A stretch of 37,433 nucleotides of DNA, taken from NCBI GenBank assembly GCA_947474995.1, contig CANJNJ010000042.1, forward strand, positions 1-37,433, written 5' to 3'. The notes beneath the pieces were generated by a model. It had not been told where the DNA came from and did not search any database. It worked only from the letters and a program-made list of their open reading frames with translations. Position 1 is the first letter of the stretch. Every line of letters starts with the position of its first letter. This DNA comes from Opitutaceae bacterium. GTDB lineage: Bacteria > Verrucomicrobiota > Verrucomicrobiia > Opitutales > Opitutaceae. Of this stretch, positions 8,189-16,827 are shown piece after piece. A program made the position numbers and the translations under genes.

Positions 8189-10198
8189 CTACCAAATCTC
8201 GACGCGCTCAGCAGCCGCCCGGCGCATCGGCGCGCCCTCCGGCACGTCGAAGGCGTGCGCAAACTCCTCCAGGTTCGAAAGCGGACCGTTCACCCGCCAC
8301 TCCGTCGGCGCATGCGGATCCGTCTGCACCAGCATCCGCTGTGTCTCCGGCCGGAACACCGTCCGCCAGGCCGTAGCGTAGCTGAGAAAAAAGCGCTGGG
8401 CCACGGTAAAGCCGTCAACTTTTTCCGGCACCGGTTTTTCCCGCAGAACCCGCTGCAACGCCGCAAAGGCAATCTTCAATCCCCCCAGGTCGGCGAGGTT
8501 CTCGCCCTGCGTGAGTTCGCCGTTCACGTGTAAATCGTCGAGCACCGGGTACCCATTGAACTGCGTCACGATCCCGGCGGCGCGCTCCTTGAACCGGGCC
8601 GCGCTCGCCGGCGACCACCAGTCGACCAGGTTGCCCACCGCGTCGAACTGTCGGCCCGAATCATCGAAGCCATGCGTGATTTCGTGGCCGATGATGCTCC
8701 CGATGCTGCCGTAATTGGCCGCATCGCCCGCGGTCGGGCTGAAGAAGGGCGACTGCAGGATGCCCGCCGGAAAAACGATCTCGTTGAGCGGCGGGTTGTA
8801 GTAGGCATTGACGGTCGGTGGGCTGAAGCCCCACTCGCTCTTGTCCACCGGGTGACCGACCTTCGCCAGATCGCGCCGGACTTCGAACTCTTCCGCGCGC
8901 TGCACATTGAGCACGTAGGCGCCGCGGTCGATGACCAGCGGAGAGTAATCCCGCCACGTGTCGGGATACCCGATCTTCACCGTCAACGCGTTGAGTTTCT
9001 CCAGCGCCTTGGCCCGGGTCGGTTCATCCATCCACTCGAGTTTTTGCAGGCGCTCCCGCAACGCGCCCTGCAGATGGCCCACCAGTTCCAGCATCCGGGC
9101 CTTGGCCTCGGGCGGAAAATGCGCGGCCACGTAGAGTTGGCCGAGCGCTTCGCCCACGGAGCCGTCCACCCGTTGCAGCACGCGCTTCCAGCGGTCGCGC
9201 ATCTTTTCCTGGCCGGTCAGGGTCCGGCCATAGAAGGCGAAATTTTCTTCGACAAAAGCACGGCTCAGATAGGGCGCCGAGCCATGGAGGAGATTCCACC
9301 GCAGGTAGTCCCGCCACGCCGTTACCGGAGTCGCCTCCAGCTGCCGATCAAAGGCCGCGAAAAATTCCGGCTGGCCGACGTCAAGATCCCCAGGCTGGCT
9401 GAGATCGAGAGCGGTAAAATAGGCACGCCAGTCGAAATGCGGCGTCAGCTTCTGCAGTTCCGCCTCCGCCATTCGGTGGTAATTCGCCACGGGATCACGA
9501 AGGTCGACGTTCGTCTTCGAACCTTGGGCGAGCGCGGTCTCGAGTTGCATCACGGCCGTGGCCGCGGCGCGGGCCGCATCCGCCGCGTCACCGGCCAGGA
9601 CGAAGAGGCGGGCGATATGCGCGACGTAGTGTTCGCGGAGTTGCTGGGATTTGTCGTCGTCGCGGAAATAGTAATCGCGATCCGGCAGACCCAGCCCGCC
9701 CTGCCCTAATCCGGCAATCACCATCGCACTGTTCTTCGGATCGGGCTCCGAAGAAAAAAAGAATCCGGGCCGAATGCCGCGCCGGTGCAGCCGGACCAGC
9801 TCGGCCTGCACGTCGGCCGGCGACTTGAGCGCCGCCATCCGCTCAAGCGCGGCCCGCACAGGCGTAATCCCCGCGGCCTCAATGGCCGCCTCGTCCATGC
9901 CGCTCGCATAGAAATCGCCCACGAGCTTTTCGGCGGAGCCAGGGTTCCGGGCCGCCGCGGCGCGTTCGAGAATCGCGTGCAAGTTGGCGCGATTGCGTTC
10001 CTCGAGTTCGTCAAAGGGGCCCCACGAGGTCTTGTCCGCCGGGACGGTGTTGGTCTTGAACCAACCACCATTGGCAAAGCGATAGAAGTCCGTCTGCGGC
10101 TTGACGGCAGAATCGAAATTTTTCGGGTCAATCTGCCCACGAACCGCCCCGGCGCACAGCAACGCGGATGAAACCGCGGTCAAAATTGACAGACGCAT
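8189..10198 (-). CDS. M13 family zinc metallopeptidase (neprilysin/PepO-like), secreted
   Basis: Exported zinc endopeptidase of 669 residues, the usual length for bacterial M13 enzymes. Residues 1-21 are a signal peptide ending near VRG, and the mature protein begins 'QIDPKNFDSAVKP'. The long N-terminal lobe carries 'DFYRFANGGW'. The catalytic lobe has the substrate motif 'NAYYNPPLNEIVFPAG', the zinc site HEITH near residue 500 within 'IIGHEITHGFDDSGRQFD', the third ligand in 'GENLADLGGL', and 'WRVNGPLSN' near the end. All catalytic elements are present, so it should be active. It is probably periplasmic or outer-membrane associated and degrades peptides up to about 40 residues. It sits between rhaEW and the transposase on the same strand as rhaEW, with 57 bases and a hairpin between them, so it is probably a separate unit. 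Confidence 0.93.
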   Translation of the reverse strand: MRLSILTAVSSALLCAGAVRGQIDPKNFDSAVKPQTDFYRFANGGWFKTNTVPADKTSWGPFDELEERNRANLHAILERAAAARNPGSAEKLVGDFYASGMDEAAIEAAGITPVRAALERMAALKSPADVQAELVRLHRRGIRPGFFFSSEPDPKNSAMVIAGLGQGGLGLPDRDYYFRDDDKSQQLREHYVAHIARLFVLAGDAADAARAAATAVMQLETALAQGSKTNVDLRDPVANYHRMAEAELQKLTPHFDWRAYFTALDLSQPGDLDVGQPEFFAAFDRQLEATPVTAWRDYLRWNLLHGSAPYLSRAFVEENFAFYGRTLTGQEKMRDRWKRVLQRVDGSVGEALGQLYVAAHFPPEAKARMLELVGHLQGALRERLQKLEWMDEPTRAKALEKLNALTVKIGYPDTWRDYSPLVIDRGAYVLNVQRAEEFEVRRDLAKVGHPVDKSEWGFSPPTVNAYYNPPLNEIVFPAGILQSPFFSPTAGDAANYGSIGSIIGHEITHGFDDSGRQFDAVGNLVDWWSPASAARFKERAAGIVTQFNGYPVLDDLHVNGELTQGENLADLGGLKIAFAALQRVLREKPVPEKVDGFTVAQRFFLSYATAWRTVFRPETQRMLVQTDPHAPTEWRVNGPLSNLEEFAHAFDVPEGAPMRRAAAERVEIW

Positions 10199-10205
10199 GA
10201 CGCCA

Positions 10206-10236
10206 CGCTTCGCGGGGATTTCCCCCCGCGCAAGCG
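10206..10236 (-). terminator. Hairpin downstream of rhaEW
   Basis: Stem CGCTTCGCGGGG pairing with CCCCGCGCAAGCG, twelve pairs with one bulged base and a short loop, about 20 bases after the rhaEW stop on the minus strand. There is no U-tract, so it may be a REP-type hairpin that attenuates or protects the transcript. Confidence 0.4.
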
Positions 10237-10255
10237 CGAAGGGGCCATTGCCTCA

Positions 10256-12448
10256 CTACCGCAGAAACGCCTCGTGCAGGCCGCCGTCGACGGTGATGAC
10301 CTGCCCGGTCGTCTTGCTCAGACGCTGGCTCACGAGGAGGAAATACGCCTCGGCCTGGTCGGCGGGCGTGATCGGCGCCTTCGTCAGCGTCCGATCCGCA
10401 TAGAACTGAGCCAGCTTCTTGACCAGCGACTCGGTCGCCTCGTCCTCGGTGTAGGGAATGGTGTACTTCGCCAGCGAACCGATGACGCGGTCGCGGGGAA
10501 ACATCGCCGAACCCTGGACGACCGTCGCGGGCGCGACGCCGTTTACCCGCACCAGCGGCGCCAGCTCGATCGCGAGCTCGCGCACCAGATGATTGGCGGC
10601 GGCCTTCGACGTGTCGTAGGCGATCGAACCTTTCTTCGGCACCACGGCGTTGGCCGAGGTGGTGAGAACGAGTTGACCCTTGAGTCCCTGCTCCCGCCAT
10701 GTCGATGCGGCCTCGTCGCCGACGATGTAGCTCCCGGTCACGTTGACGCCAAAGGTGAACGCCCACTTGTCGTCGGGAATGTGCCCGGTCGTGTCGCTCG
10801 GCCAGAAGACGCCCGCCGTCACGCAAATGGAGTCGAAGCCACCGTAGGCCAGCGCGACCTGATTGAGCATCGCCCGCACGCTGGCCCGGTCCGTGATGTT
10901 GCAGGCCAGGCCGAGGGCCGGACCGCAGTTGGAAATTCCCGTGCCCGCCACCCCGATGCCGAGACCATGCTTATCCGTGATCTCTTTCGCCGTGGCCGCG
11001 GCCGTTTCGACCTTCATGTCGACGCACACGAGGTGCGCGCCTTCCTTCACCAGCCGATGCGCCGTTTCCTTGCCGATGCCGGAACCGGCGCCAATGACCA
11101 CGATGATCTGCCGCGCGAGTTCCTTCTCCGCCGGCATCCGCTTGAGCTTCGCTTCCTCGAGCAGCCAGTACTCGATGTCGAAGGCCTCCTGCTGCGGCAG
11201 GGCGATATATTTGTCGATCGCCTCGGCGCCGCGCATGACCTCGACCGCGCAGTTGTAGAACTCAGCCGTGACGCGCGACTCGGACTTGTCCTTGCCCCAC
11301 GCAATCATGCCCAAGCCCGGAATGAGGACGACCGTGGGATTCGGATCGCGCATCGCCGGCGAATTGGCGTGTTTGCACTTCGCGTAATACGCCGCGTAGT
11401 CCTGACGATAGGCGTCGAGCCCGGCCGTGAGTTTCTTTTTCAGCGTCGCGGCATCCTCGGCCTGCGGATTCCAGTCGACGTAGAGCGGCTTGATCTTGGT
11501 GCGCAGAAAATGATCCGGGCACGAGGTGCCGATCTCCGCCAGACGGGCGGCATCCTTCGAATTCACGAAGCGCAGGATTTTCGCGTCGTCCTGCACCGTG
11601 CCGATGAAGCGCTTTTCCTTCGACACCTGTCCGCGGAGCCAGGGCAGAATCCCCGCCAGCGTCGCGTGGCGCTTCGGCTCCTCGAGGGTCTGATATTTCT
11701 GGCCGCCAAAGGCCGTGGCATCGCCCCCCTTCGCGGCGTATTTCGACTCGATGTAGGCGGCCGCCTTTTCAATGCAGTCGAGCGTGTAGGTGTAGCACGC
11801 CTTGTCGTCGTCGGCCCACGAGATGAATCCGTGCTGGCCCATCATGATCGCGCGATTCTTCGGATTCTTCCGCTCGATGGCCTGCATCGCCAGTCCGAGC
11901 TCAAACCCGGGCCGCATCCAGGGCACATAGGCCATCGTGCCGCCAAAAATTTCCTGGGTGAGCTTCTCGCACTGCGCCGAGGCCGCGATCGCGATGATCG
12001 CGTTCGGATGCATGTGATCGACGTGCTTCCCGGTCAGAAACGAGTGGAGCGGCGTGTCGATCGAGGACGCGCGGGGATTCAGGTTGAAGGTCGCGTGCGC
12101 CTGCATGCCGACCATGTCGTCTTCGGCCTGCGACTTCAGGCCCTTGTCCGCGCGGCTCCCGTAAAGCTGCTGCATCTCGAGCAGCTTCTGCTGGTACAAG
12201 GACGAAAAATTTTCGCGGTTGCTCGTGCGCAGATCGCCGCCCGAGCCCTTGACCCACAGCACCTCGACCGGTTGGCCGGTGAGCGGATCCTGGGCTGGGA
12301 TTTTCGACGACGTGTTGCCTCCGCCGGTATTGGTCACGCGCTGGTCGCAGCCGAGCAGATTGGACCGGTACACGAGGCGGCCCACGGGATCCAAGGCCGC
12401 GGCCTTGGCGTCGTCCCAGAGATGATTCACGAATTTATAGGAAGGCAT
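10256..12448 (-). CDS. rhaEW: Bifunctional rhamnulose-1-phosphate aldolase / lactaldehyde dehydrogenase
   Basis: Fused enzyme of 730 residues. The N-terminal class II aldolase (about 1-440) splits L-rhamnulose-1-phosphate into DHAP and L-lactaldehyde. The C-terminal short-chain dehydrogenase (about 450-730) is expected to oxidise lactaldehyde to L-lactate with NAD. Aldolase motifs are 'NTGGGNTSSK' near 40, 'WVKGSGGD' near 65, the zinc ligands in 'DHMHPNAI' near 143, and 'GQHGF'. Dehydrogenase motifs are the nucleotide loop 'GAGSGIGKE' near 454 and the active-site 'YDTSKAAANH' (YxxxK) near 625. This architecture is known from Bacillus YuxG and from Bacteroidota and Verrucomicrobiota. Start ATG at 12448 matches the family N-terminus. 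The lactate it makes is the substrate of LutAB nearby. Confidence 0.93.
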   Translation of the reverse strand: MPSYKFVNHLWDDAKAAALDPVGRLVYRSNLLGCDQRVTNTGGGNTSSKIPAQDPLTGQPVEVLWVKGSGGDLRTSNRENFSSLYQQKLLEMQQLYGSRADKGLKSQAEDDMVGMQAHATFNLNPRASSIDTPLHSFLTGKHVDHMHPNAIIAIAASAQCEKLTQEIFGGTMAYVPWMRPGFELGLAMQAIERKNPKNRAIMMGQHGFISWADDDKACYTYTLDCIEKAAAYIESKYAAKGGDATAFGGQKYQTLEEPKRHATLAGILPWLRGQVSKEKRFIGTVQDDAKILRFVNSKDAARLAEIGTSCPDHFLRTKIKPLYVDWNPQAEDAATLKKKLTAGLDAYRQDYAAYYAKCKHANSPAMRDPNPTVVLIPGLGMIAWGKDKSESRVTAEFYNCAVEVMRGAEAIDKYIALPQQEAFDIEYWLLEEAKLKRMPAEKELARQIIVVIGAGSGIGKETAHRLVKEGAHLVCVDMKVETAAATAKEITDKHGLGIGVAGTGISNCGPALGLACNITDRASVRAMLNQVALAYGGFDSICVTAGVFWPSDTTGHIPDDKWAFTFGVNVTGSYIVGDEAASTWREQGLKGQLVLTTSANAVVPKKGSIAYDTSKAAANHLVRELAIELAPLVRVNGVAPATVVQGSAMFPRDRVIGSLAKYTIPYTEDEATESLVKKLAQFYADRTLTKAPITPADQAEAYFLLVSQRLSKTTGQVITVDGGLHEAFLR

Positions 12449-12498
12449 GGAAAGAGATGAAGAAAGCAGCTAGGCGGAGCGGCCGGACCGGGTCAAAG

Positions 12499-12528
12499 AC
12501 CGTCGCGGATTTTTATGCCGGACGGTCA
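12499..12528 (-). promoter_or_regulatory. Hairpin between class II aldolase and rhaEW
   Basis: Perfect seven-base arms GACCGTC/GACGGTC that extend to about ten pairs with one bulge; the loop is A/T rich. It begins at the aldolase stop codon and is followed by a degenerate family B REP (GGTCAAAGACCGTCGC). It could attenuate read-through into rhaEW, or simply be repeat debris. Confidence 0.35.
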
Positions 12529-13299
12529 GAGCCCAAGGACCTTCTGGCGATAATGTTCGTCCGGCCGGCCGGCAATCCGCGCGACCTGGGCGGCCGTCAT
12601 CAAGCGCGGCGGACCGCCGAAGCCGGCGGCACCGGAAAAGATTTCGGCCGCCTTCACCGCCATCGTCGTGGCGGCGAACACGGACTCGGGCGACGCCCCC
12701 AGGGCAATCAACCCGTGGCTTTCCAGCAGGATGACGCGCGGCGGCCGGGCGAGGCGCTTGATATAAGCGACCACCGCCGTGCGGATCGACCGGGCCAGCT
12801 GCAGGCCCGGGTCGGCGTAGGGCACAAACACGCTCTCGACCCCGCAGCAAACGACCTCGTCAGGAAATGTCCGGCGACGCGCAAAGGTTCGCGCATACCT
12901 GGAACAGAGCAGCTGGTTGACCGCGACCGGATGCGTGTGGCCCACAAAGTTCACCCCGGGCAGGGTCAGCAGGTAGGCGTGAAAAATCGCCTCGACCGAC
13001 GGCTTCCGCGCGGCCGGGTCGATCCGCGAGGCCAACAACGCCTCGTCAACCGCGGCGTCAGGGATCCGCGATCGCTCCAGCAGCGCGACCAAATCGGCCC
13101 GCCGGCACTCCGTCAGGCCCAGAGGCGAAAGGGTCCCGAGGTTGGAACCGCTGGCCTTGACCAGCAGGGTGGCGGCCGTCAGCCGCGCCGAGGTGTTGCC
13201 TTCGCCCAGAATCGCCAGCCGGCGGTCTTCGCGGCCGAGCTCATGCGAGAGCGTGAGCAGTTGGGTACGAATGTCGGGAGCAGTGGAAACCGCGGGCAT
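12526..13299 (-). CDS. Class II aldolase/adducin family protein
   Basis: Soluble protein of 257 residues with the class II aldolase fold. Zinc-ligand histidines are H121 and H123 in 'GHTHPVAVN' and H195 in 'ESHGLIALG'; the phosphate-binding 'GEGNTSAR' is at 32-39 and 'VKASGSNLG' at 47-55. Glu103 is a candidate catalytic acid. These residues suggest an active sugar-phosphate aldolase or epimerase-type enzyme, but the sequence does not tell the substrate. Its place directly upstream of rhaEW on the same strand (77-base gap) suggests a link to deoxysugar use. ATG 13299 is chosen; the frame continues upstream to 13368 with a sequence unlike the family. Confidence 0.87.
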   Translation of the reverse strand: MPAVSTAPDIRTQLLTLSHELGREDRRLAILGEGNTSARLTAATLLVKASGSNLGTLSPLGLTECRRADLVALLERSRIPDAAVDEALLASRIDPAARKPSVEAIFHAYLLTLPGVNFVGHTHPVAVNQLLCSRYARTFARRRTFPDEVVCCGVESVFVPYADPGLQLARSIRTAVVAYIKRLARPPRVILLESHGLIALGASPESVFAATTMAVKAAEIFSGAAGFGGPPRLMTAAQVARIAGRPDEHYRQKVLGL

Positions 13300-13404
13300 G
13301 GCGCGACGATTGACGCGAGCCCCGCAGATTTCCATCGGATTCTCACGCCGGAGGGCAAGGGGACGCATCTCATTTTATTGCCTGCGCCGCGGCGGCGCGG
13401 GCTT

Positions 13405-13432
13405 GGTGGAGCGGGCAGCGCTCCGCCTCTAC
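13405..13432 (-). repeat. REP-like hairpin with GTAG foot at the panC stop
   Basis: On the minus strand it reads GTAG followed by AGGCGGAGCGCTGCCCGCTCC, a hairpin with GCGGAGCG / CGCTCC arms. The TAG of the GTAG foot is the panC stop codon (13429-13431). Confidence 0.65.
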
Positions 13433-14271
13433 ACGATCGCGCTGTCGATTAACCGGATCTCATCCACCCACACGGCGATGGCGAGCAGCGTGCGCCCCGG
13501 AATCACTTCGCGCATCGGCTCCATCGTGTTCGGATCAACCATCGAGACGTAAATGACCCGCACCCGGCGGCGCTCCCCGAGCAGGTGCGTCGCCTCCGCC
13601 ACGATGCGGTCGGGACTGCGGACTCCCTGCGCCACCATTTCCGCGGCGCGTTCCAGCGCGGCGTGGAGCGACCGGGCTTCCTGGCGCTGCGTGGCCGTAA
13701 ACTCGCGGCTGCGCACCCCGAGCGCGATGCCGTCCCCATCGCGGATCGTCGGGGCAATCACCACTTCCGTCTCGTACCCGAGATCCCCGATCATTTTTCT
13801 CACGACGGCCGCCTGCTGCGCGTCGCGCTGGCCCATCACGAGCACCGTCGGCCGCACAATATTCAGCAGTTTCGCCACGGCGGTCGTCACGCCCCGAAAG
13901 TGCGTCGGGCGCGATACTCCGCACAGGGGCTTGCTGACCGTGTCCTCGGTCACGTAGGTGGAGAAACCACGCGGATAGAATTCCTCGGCCTTGGGCATGA
14001 ACACGGCGACGACGCCCAGGTCGGCGCACAAGCGGCAATCGGCGTCCGGACTGCGTGGGTAGCCGGCAAAGTTATCGCTCGGACCGAACGCCAGCGGATT
14101 GGGAAACACGCTGACCACCACGACATTGGCCCGCCCTTTGGCCAGCGCGATGAGGGCCGCATGGCCCGCGTGCAGCGCGCCGTTGGTCGCCACGAGCGCC
14201 ACCGTCTTACCTTCTTTCCCGAGGGCGGCCGCCAGGGACCGCATCTCGGACACAGATTCGATTTTATACAT
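13429..14271 (-). CDS. panC: Divergent pantoate--beta-alanine ligase-like protein
   Basis: Member of the PanC family (nucleotidyltransferase fold), which forms pantothenate from pantoate, beta-alanine and ATP. At 280 residues the length is normal, and the alignment with E. coli PanC runs without gaps through the first 62 residues. The ATP-binding H34-x-x-H37 (LHAGH), 'RPTHFRGVTTAVAKLLNI' and 'DAQQ' are kept. Several substrate residues are not: Met30 of TMG is Asn, Gln61 of NPxQF is Ala, the Lys of GxKD is Arg149, and SSRN is replaced by GVRS (185-188). It may be a true but diverged PanC or a ligase with another substrate. The ATG at 14271 matches the family start. It is divergent from dapL; no panB or panD lies nearby. 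Confidence 0.8.
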   Translation of the reverse strand: MYKIESVSEMRSLAAALGKEGKTVALVATNGALHAGHAALIALAKGRANVVVVSVFPNPLAFGPSDNFAGYPRSPDADCRLCADLGVVAVFMPKAEEFYPRGFSTYVTEDTVSKPLCGVSRPTHFRGVTTAVAKLLNIVRPTVLVMGQRDAQQAAVVRKMIGDLGYETEVVIAPTIRDGDGIALGVRSREFTATQRQEARSLHAALERAAEMVAQGVRSPDRIVAEATHLLGERRRVRVIYVSMVDPNTMEPMREVIPGRTLLAIAVWVDEIRLIDSAIV

Positions 14272-14384
14272 GGAGCGCAGCGACGATGGGTTAACGTCTG
14301 GCTTGAACTTATTCGCCAGCATCCGTTTGTTCAAGTTTTTCGCCTGCCCTGCGGCGTAAATTTCCCACCTTATCTCCACCTGCC
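14272..14384. promoter_or_regulatory. Divergent panC / dapL promoter region
   Basis: 113 bases between divergent starts. A seven-base inverted repeat CTTGAAC/GTTCAAG is spaced at 14302-14308 and 14329-14335. For panC, a weak sigma-70-like pair can be read on the minus strand: TTGAAC (14334-14329), 17 bases, TAAGTT (14311-14306). No operator of a known regulator is recognised. Confidence 0.35.
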
Positions 14385-15608
14385 ATGATCCGCATCAACG
14401 AAAACTACACCAAGCTCAAGGCGTCCTACCTTTTCAGCGACATCGCCAAGCGCGTCAGCGCCTATGTCGCGGCGAATCCCTCCAAGCCGGTCATCCGCCT
14501 CGGCATTGGTGACGTCACCGAGCCGCTCCCGCCGGTGTGCATCGAGGCCCTCCATGCCGCGACCGACGAGATGGCGAAGCGGGCCACATTCAAGGGCTAC
14601 GGCCCGGAACAGGGCTATGCGTTCCTCCGCGAGGCCATTGCCCAGCATGACTACACCGCCCGCGGCTGCCAGATCGACGCGGACGAAATCTTCGTCTCCG
14701 ACGGCGCGAAGTGCGACTGCGGCAACATCCAGGAAATCTTCGCCCCCGACACCCGGCTCGCGATTCCCGATCCGGTCTACCCGGTCTACATCGACACCAA
14801 CGTCATGGCCGGCCGCACCGGTCCCAACGTCGACGGCCGCTACCAGGGCGTCACCTACCTCGATAGCACGCCGGCCAACGGCTACGTGCCGGCGATCCCC
14901 AGCGTCGCGACCGACCTGATCTATCTCTGCTTCCCCAACAACCCGACCGGCGCCGTCGCCACCAAGGCCCAACTCGCCGCCTGGATCGCCTACGCCAAGA
15001 AGCACAAGGCCGTCATCCTCTTCGACTCCGCCTACGAGTCCTACATCCGCGATCCGCAGATCCCCCACTCCATCTACGAAATCGAAGGCGCGCGCGACGT
15101 GGCGCTCGAGTTCCGCAGCTTCTCGAAGACCGCCGGCTTCACCGGGACGCGCTGCGCCTACCTGGTCGTGCCGAAGACGGTCGTCGCCTACGATGCCGCC
15201 GGCAACGCGCATCCCCTGCACGCGCTCTGGAATCGCCGCCACAGCACGAAGTTCAACGGCGTGGCGTACCCGATCCAAAAGGCCGCCGCCGCGATCTTCA
15301 CGCCCGAAGGCCAAAAGCAGACCCGCGCCCTCACCGATTTCTATCTCGGCAACGCCAAGCTCATCCGCGACGCGGTGGCGAAGTGGGGTTTCACGTGCAT
15401 CGGGGGCGACAACGCGCCCTACATCTGGGTCAACACCGGTCGCGACTCCTGGGAATTTTTTGATCTGCTCCTGAACAAGGCCCAGGTGGTCTGCACGCCC
15501 GGCGCCGGTTTCGGCAAGTGCGGCGAAGGCCACGTGCGGATCAGTGCGTTCAACTCGCGCGAAAACGTCGAGACCGCCCTGGCGCGCATCGGCGCGGCGC
15601 TGAAGTAG
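14385..15608 (+). CDS. dapL: LL-diaminopimelate aminotransferase
   Basis: PLP enzyme that converts tetrahydrodipicolinate directly to LL-diaminopimelate using glutamate, the short route to lysine and peptidoglycan found in Chlamydiae, Verrucomicrobia, plants and others. The 407-residue length is standard. The N-terminal 'INENY.KLK.SYLF' and '[13 protein letters not shown]' are diagnostic. '[15 protein letters not shown]', 'FPNNPTGA' and 'FDSAYESYI' follow, and the PLP lysine is K248 in '[12 protein letters not shown]'. '[18 protein letters not shown]' closes the active site. The start matches the family exactly. The stop lies in AAGTAGCGC, as in rhaB and the M16 gene. Transcription is divergent from the panC-like gene, with no other lysine genes in view. 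Confidence 0.96.
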   Translation: MIRINENYTKLKASYLFSDIAKRVSAYVAANPSKPVIRLGIGDVTEPLPPVCIEALHAATDEMAKRATFKGYGPEQGYAFLREAIAQHDYTARGCQIDADEIFVSDGAKCDCGNIQEIFAPDTRLAIPDPVYPVYIDTNVMAGRTGPNVDGRYQGVTYLDSTPANGYVPAIPSVATDLIYLCFPNNPTGAVATKAQLAAWIAYAKKHKAVILFDSAYESYIRDPQIPHSIYEIEGARDVALEFRSFSKTAGFTGTRCAYLVVPKTVVAYDAAGNAHPLHALWNRRHSTKFNGVAYPIQKAAAAIFTPEGQKQTRALTDFYLGNAKLIRDAVAKWGFTCIGGDNAPYIWVNTGRDSWEFFDLLLNKAQVVCTPGAGFGKCGEGHVRISAFNSRENVETALARIGAALK

Positions 15609-15683
15609 CGCAGGGCGCGGCCCAAAAACTGGGAGGCCGAGCTCTGACGACGCCTACTCCAGATCCAAACCATCAATCCCTTG

Positions 15684-15752
15684 GCCACAAATTGCACCCA
15701 TGGGCACAAATTCGATTCACTGGCATTTGTGCCCATCCGTGAAATCTGTGGC
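15684..15752. repeat. Long imperfect hairpin of A/T-richer repeat (downstream of dapL)
   Basis: Two 28-base arms (15684-15711 and 15725-15752) are inverted copies with four mismatches. Both contain GCCACA.ATT.CAC and ATGGGCACAAAT. The composition is lower in GC than the surroundings. A related hairpin of different sequence lies at 33141-33228. It may act as a bidirectional terminator or be a mobile repeat. Confidence 0.65.
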
Positions 15753-15854
15753 AAAAACACCGGGCCTGGTTGGACGATAAGCGGCCGAAACAAGAGTCCA
15801 AATCCTTAGCCCGCCTCCGGCCCTCTGAAATTCTGAAATTTCCATCCTCCGCGG

Positions 15855-15997
15855 CTCTGCGCCTCCGCGCGAGTTAAACGGCCTTGAACAAACTTTTTTC
15901 CCGTCCGCTTCGCTCGCGGCGCGGAGACGCAGAGTTCGGAACTGGCCGGACGACAAGCCATCAAGGCCGTTGGCCGCACGCGGAGCGCCCGGTCCAT
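15855..15997. repeat. Degenerate palindromic repeats between dapL and lipoprotein gene
   Basis: CTCTGCGCCTCCGCG (15855-15869) is answered by its near-complement at 15913-15934. AACGGCCTTGA (15877) is answered by TCAAGGCCGTT at 15961-15971, so the two stems interleave. From 15971 a half-copy of the family C repeat follows (GCGGAGCGCCCGGTCCA, also at 25915). The 420-base gap holds no convincing gene. Confidence 0.5.
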
Positions 15998-16019
15998 CTC
16001 GAAAGGCCGCTTTCGAGAT
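15996..16019 (-). terminator. Hairpin after the lipid-transport operon
   Basis: Perfect ten-base stem ATCTCGAAAG/CTTTCGAGAT with a GCCG loop, starting about nine bases past the stop of the last gene of the minus-strand operon. No U-run follows, so this is a possible but unproven terminator. Confidence 0.45.
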
Positions 16020-16028
16020 TACGCGATC

Positions 16029-16643
16029 CTACTTCTTCGCCACGCCGCCGGCGATGTCGCCCGCGAGTCCCGTCACCGCCCGACTGAGCTCCGCGGCGAG
16101 GGAGCCTTCGCTCTTGCCGTCCCAGTGCAGGCCAGCCGCCACGTAGTCGCCATGGGCCGCGATCGCCGGCTTCGCACCGGTCGTCGCCAACTCCCAGGCA
16201 GCATGAAAAAGCACCGACTGGTTCGCGCCGCCCTCGCACGCCAGTACGCGCACCGTCAGTTCGTAGTCAAAGGGCACCGTCGCCGAGCGCAGGCCGGGCG
16301 CGAGCACCGCGCTGGCCACGCCCCGGGCCAGCAGTTCTTCGCGCAGGACCCGGGCCACGCCGAGTTCCAGCGCCTCGCCCCAGCGGGCATATTCGCGGAA
16401 TTCGATTTCGTTGTCCCCCCGGCGCACAATCAGGGGCCGGGCCTTCAGGTAACTCGCCACCTCGATTTGGTTGAGATGAATCGCGACTCCGCCGGCGACG
16501 GGTTGGGTCGCCGCGGTCGCGGCCGAGAGCAGGTAAAACCGGGTCGGATCCGGCTGGGCGGACGGCAGCGAACAACCGGCCACCGCCAAAAAACTGGCGA
16601 CACCTGTCAGGAACAGAACCAGGGATTTCACGCGCGGCTTCAT
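16029..16643 (-). CDS. ABC-type transport auxiliary lipoprotein (PqiC-like)
   Basis: Outer-membrane lipoprotein of 204 residues that probably partners the MCE protein encoded upstream. The signal peptide (1-23) ends in a lipobox with Cys24 (LAVAGC). The next segment 'PDPTRFYLL' and the later 'QIEVASYLKARPLIVRRG.NEIEF.EYARWGE' are hallmarks of the ABC_trans_aux (DUF330/PqiC/YmbA) family. The C-terminal part ends 'ELSRAVTGLAGDIAGGV', as in relatives that alternate strands and a terminal helix. It is the last gene of the mlaE-mlaF-mlaD unit, after a 184-base gap that holds a REP pair. It ends with GTAG. Confidence 0.85.
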   Translation of the reverse strand: MKPRVKSLVLFLTGVASFLAVAGCSLPSAQPDPTRFYLLSAATAATQPVAGGVAIHLNQIEVASYLKARPLIVRRGDNEIEFREYARWGEALELGVARVLREELLARGVASAVLAPGLRSATVPFDYELTVRVLACEGGANQSVLFHAAWELATTGAKPAIAAHGDYVAAGLHWDGKSEGSLAAELSRAVTGLAGDIAGGVAKK

Positions 16644-16693
16644 CGGGTGCTTTCGTTCAAGAGGGTTTCTGGCCCTTTCGGCCAGCCGGCACT

Positions 16694-16756
16694 GGAGCCG
16701 CGACGCCCTCGTCGCGCTATTACCGCCTGGCCACGCGGCGAGGGCGCCGCGTCCCC
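16694..16756. repeat. REP-like pair, family E
   Basis: GGAGCCGCGACGCCCTCGTC (16694 on) and its inverted counterpart around 16733-16756 (GCGGCGAGGGCGCCGCGTCC) form two GC-rich hairpins facing each other. They interrupt the operon between the MCE gene and the lipoprotein gene. Confidence 0.7.
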
Positions 16757-16827
16757 ATCGGGACGACCGTTTCGGGCTTGGTTAAGTTTCATGACAGGCT
16801 CCAGGGGAGAAGGGAATGGCTGCCGCG

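Noticed and set aside
10274-12460. A 728-codon open frame on the plus strand
   Set aside because: Antisense shadow of rhaEW; composition is Arg/His-rich and shows no domain.
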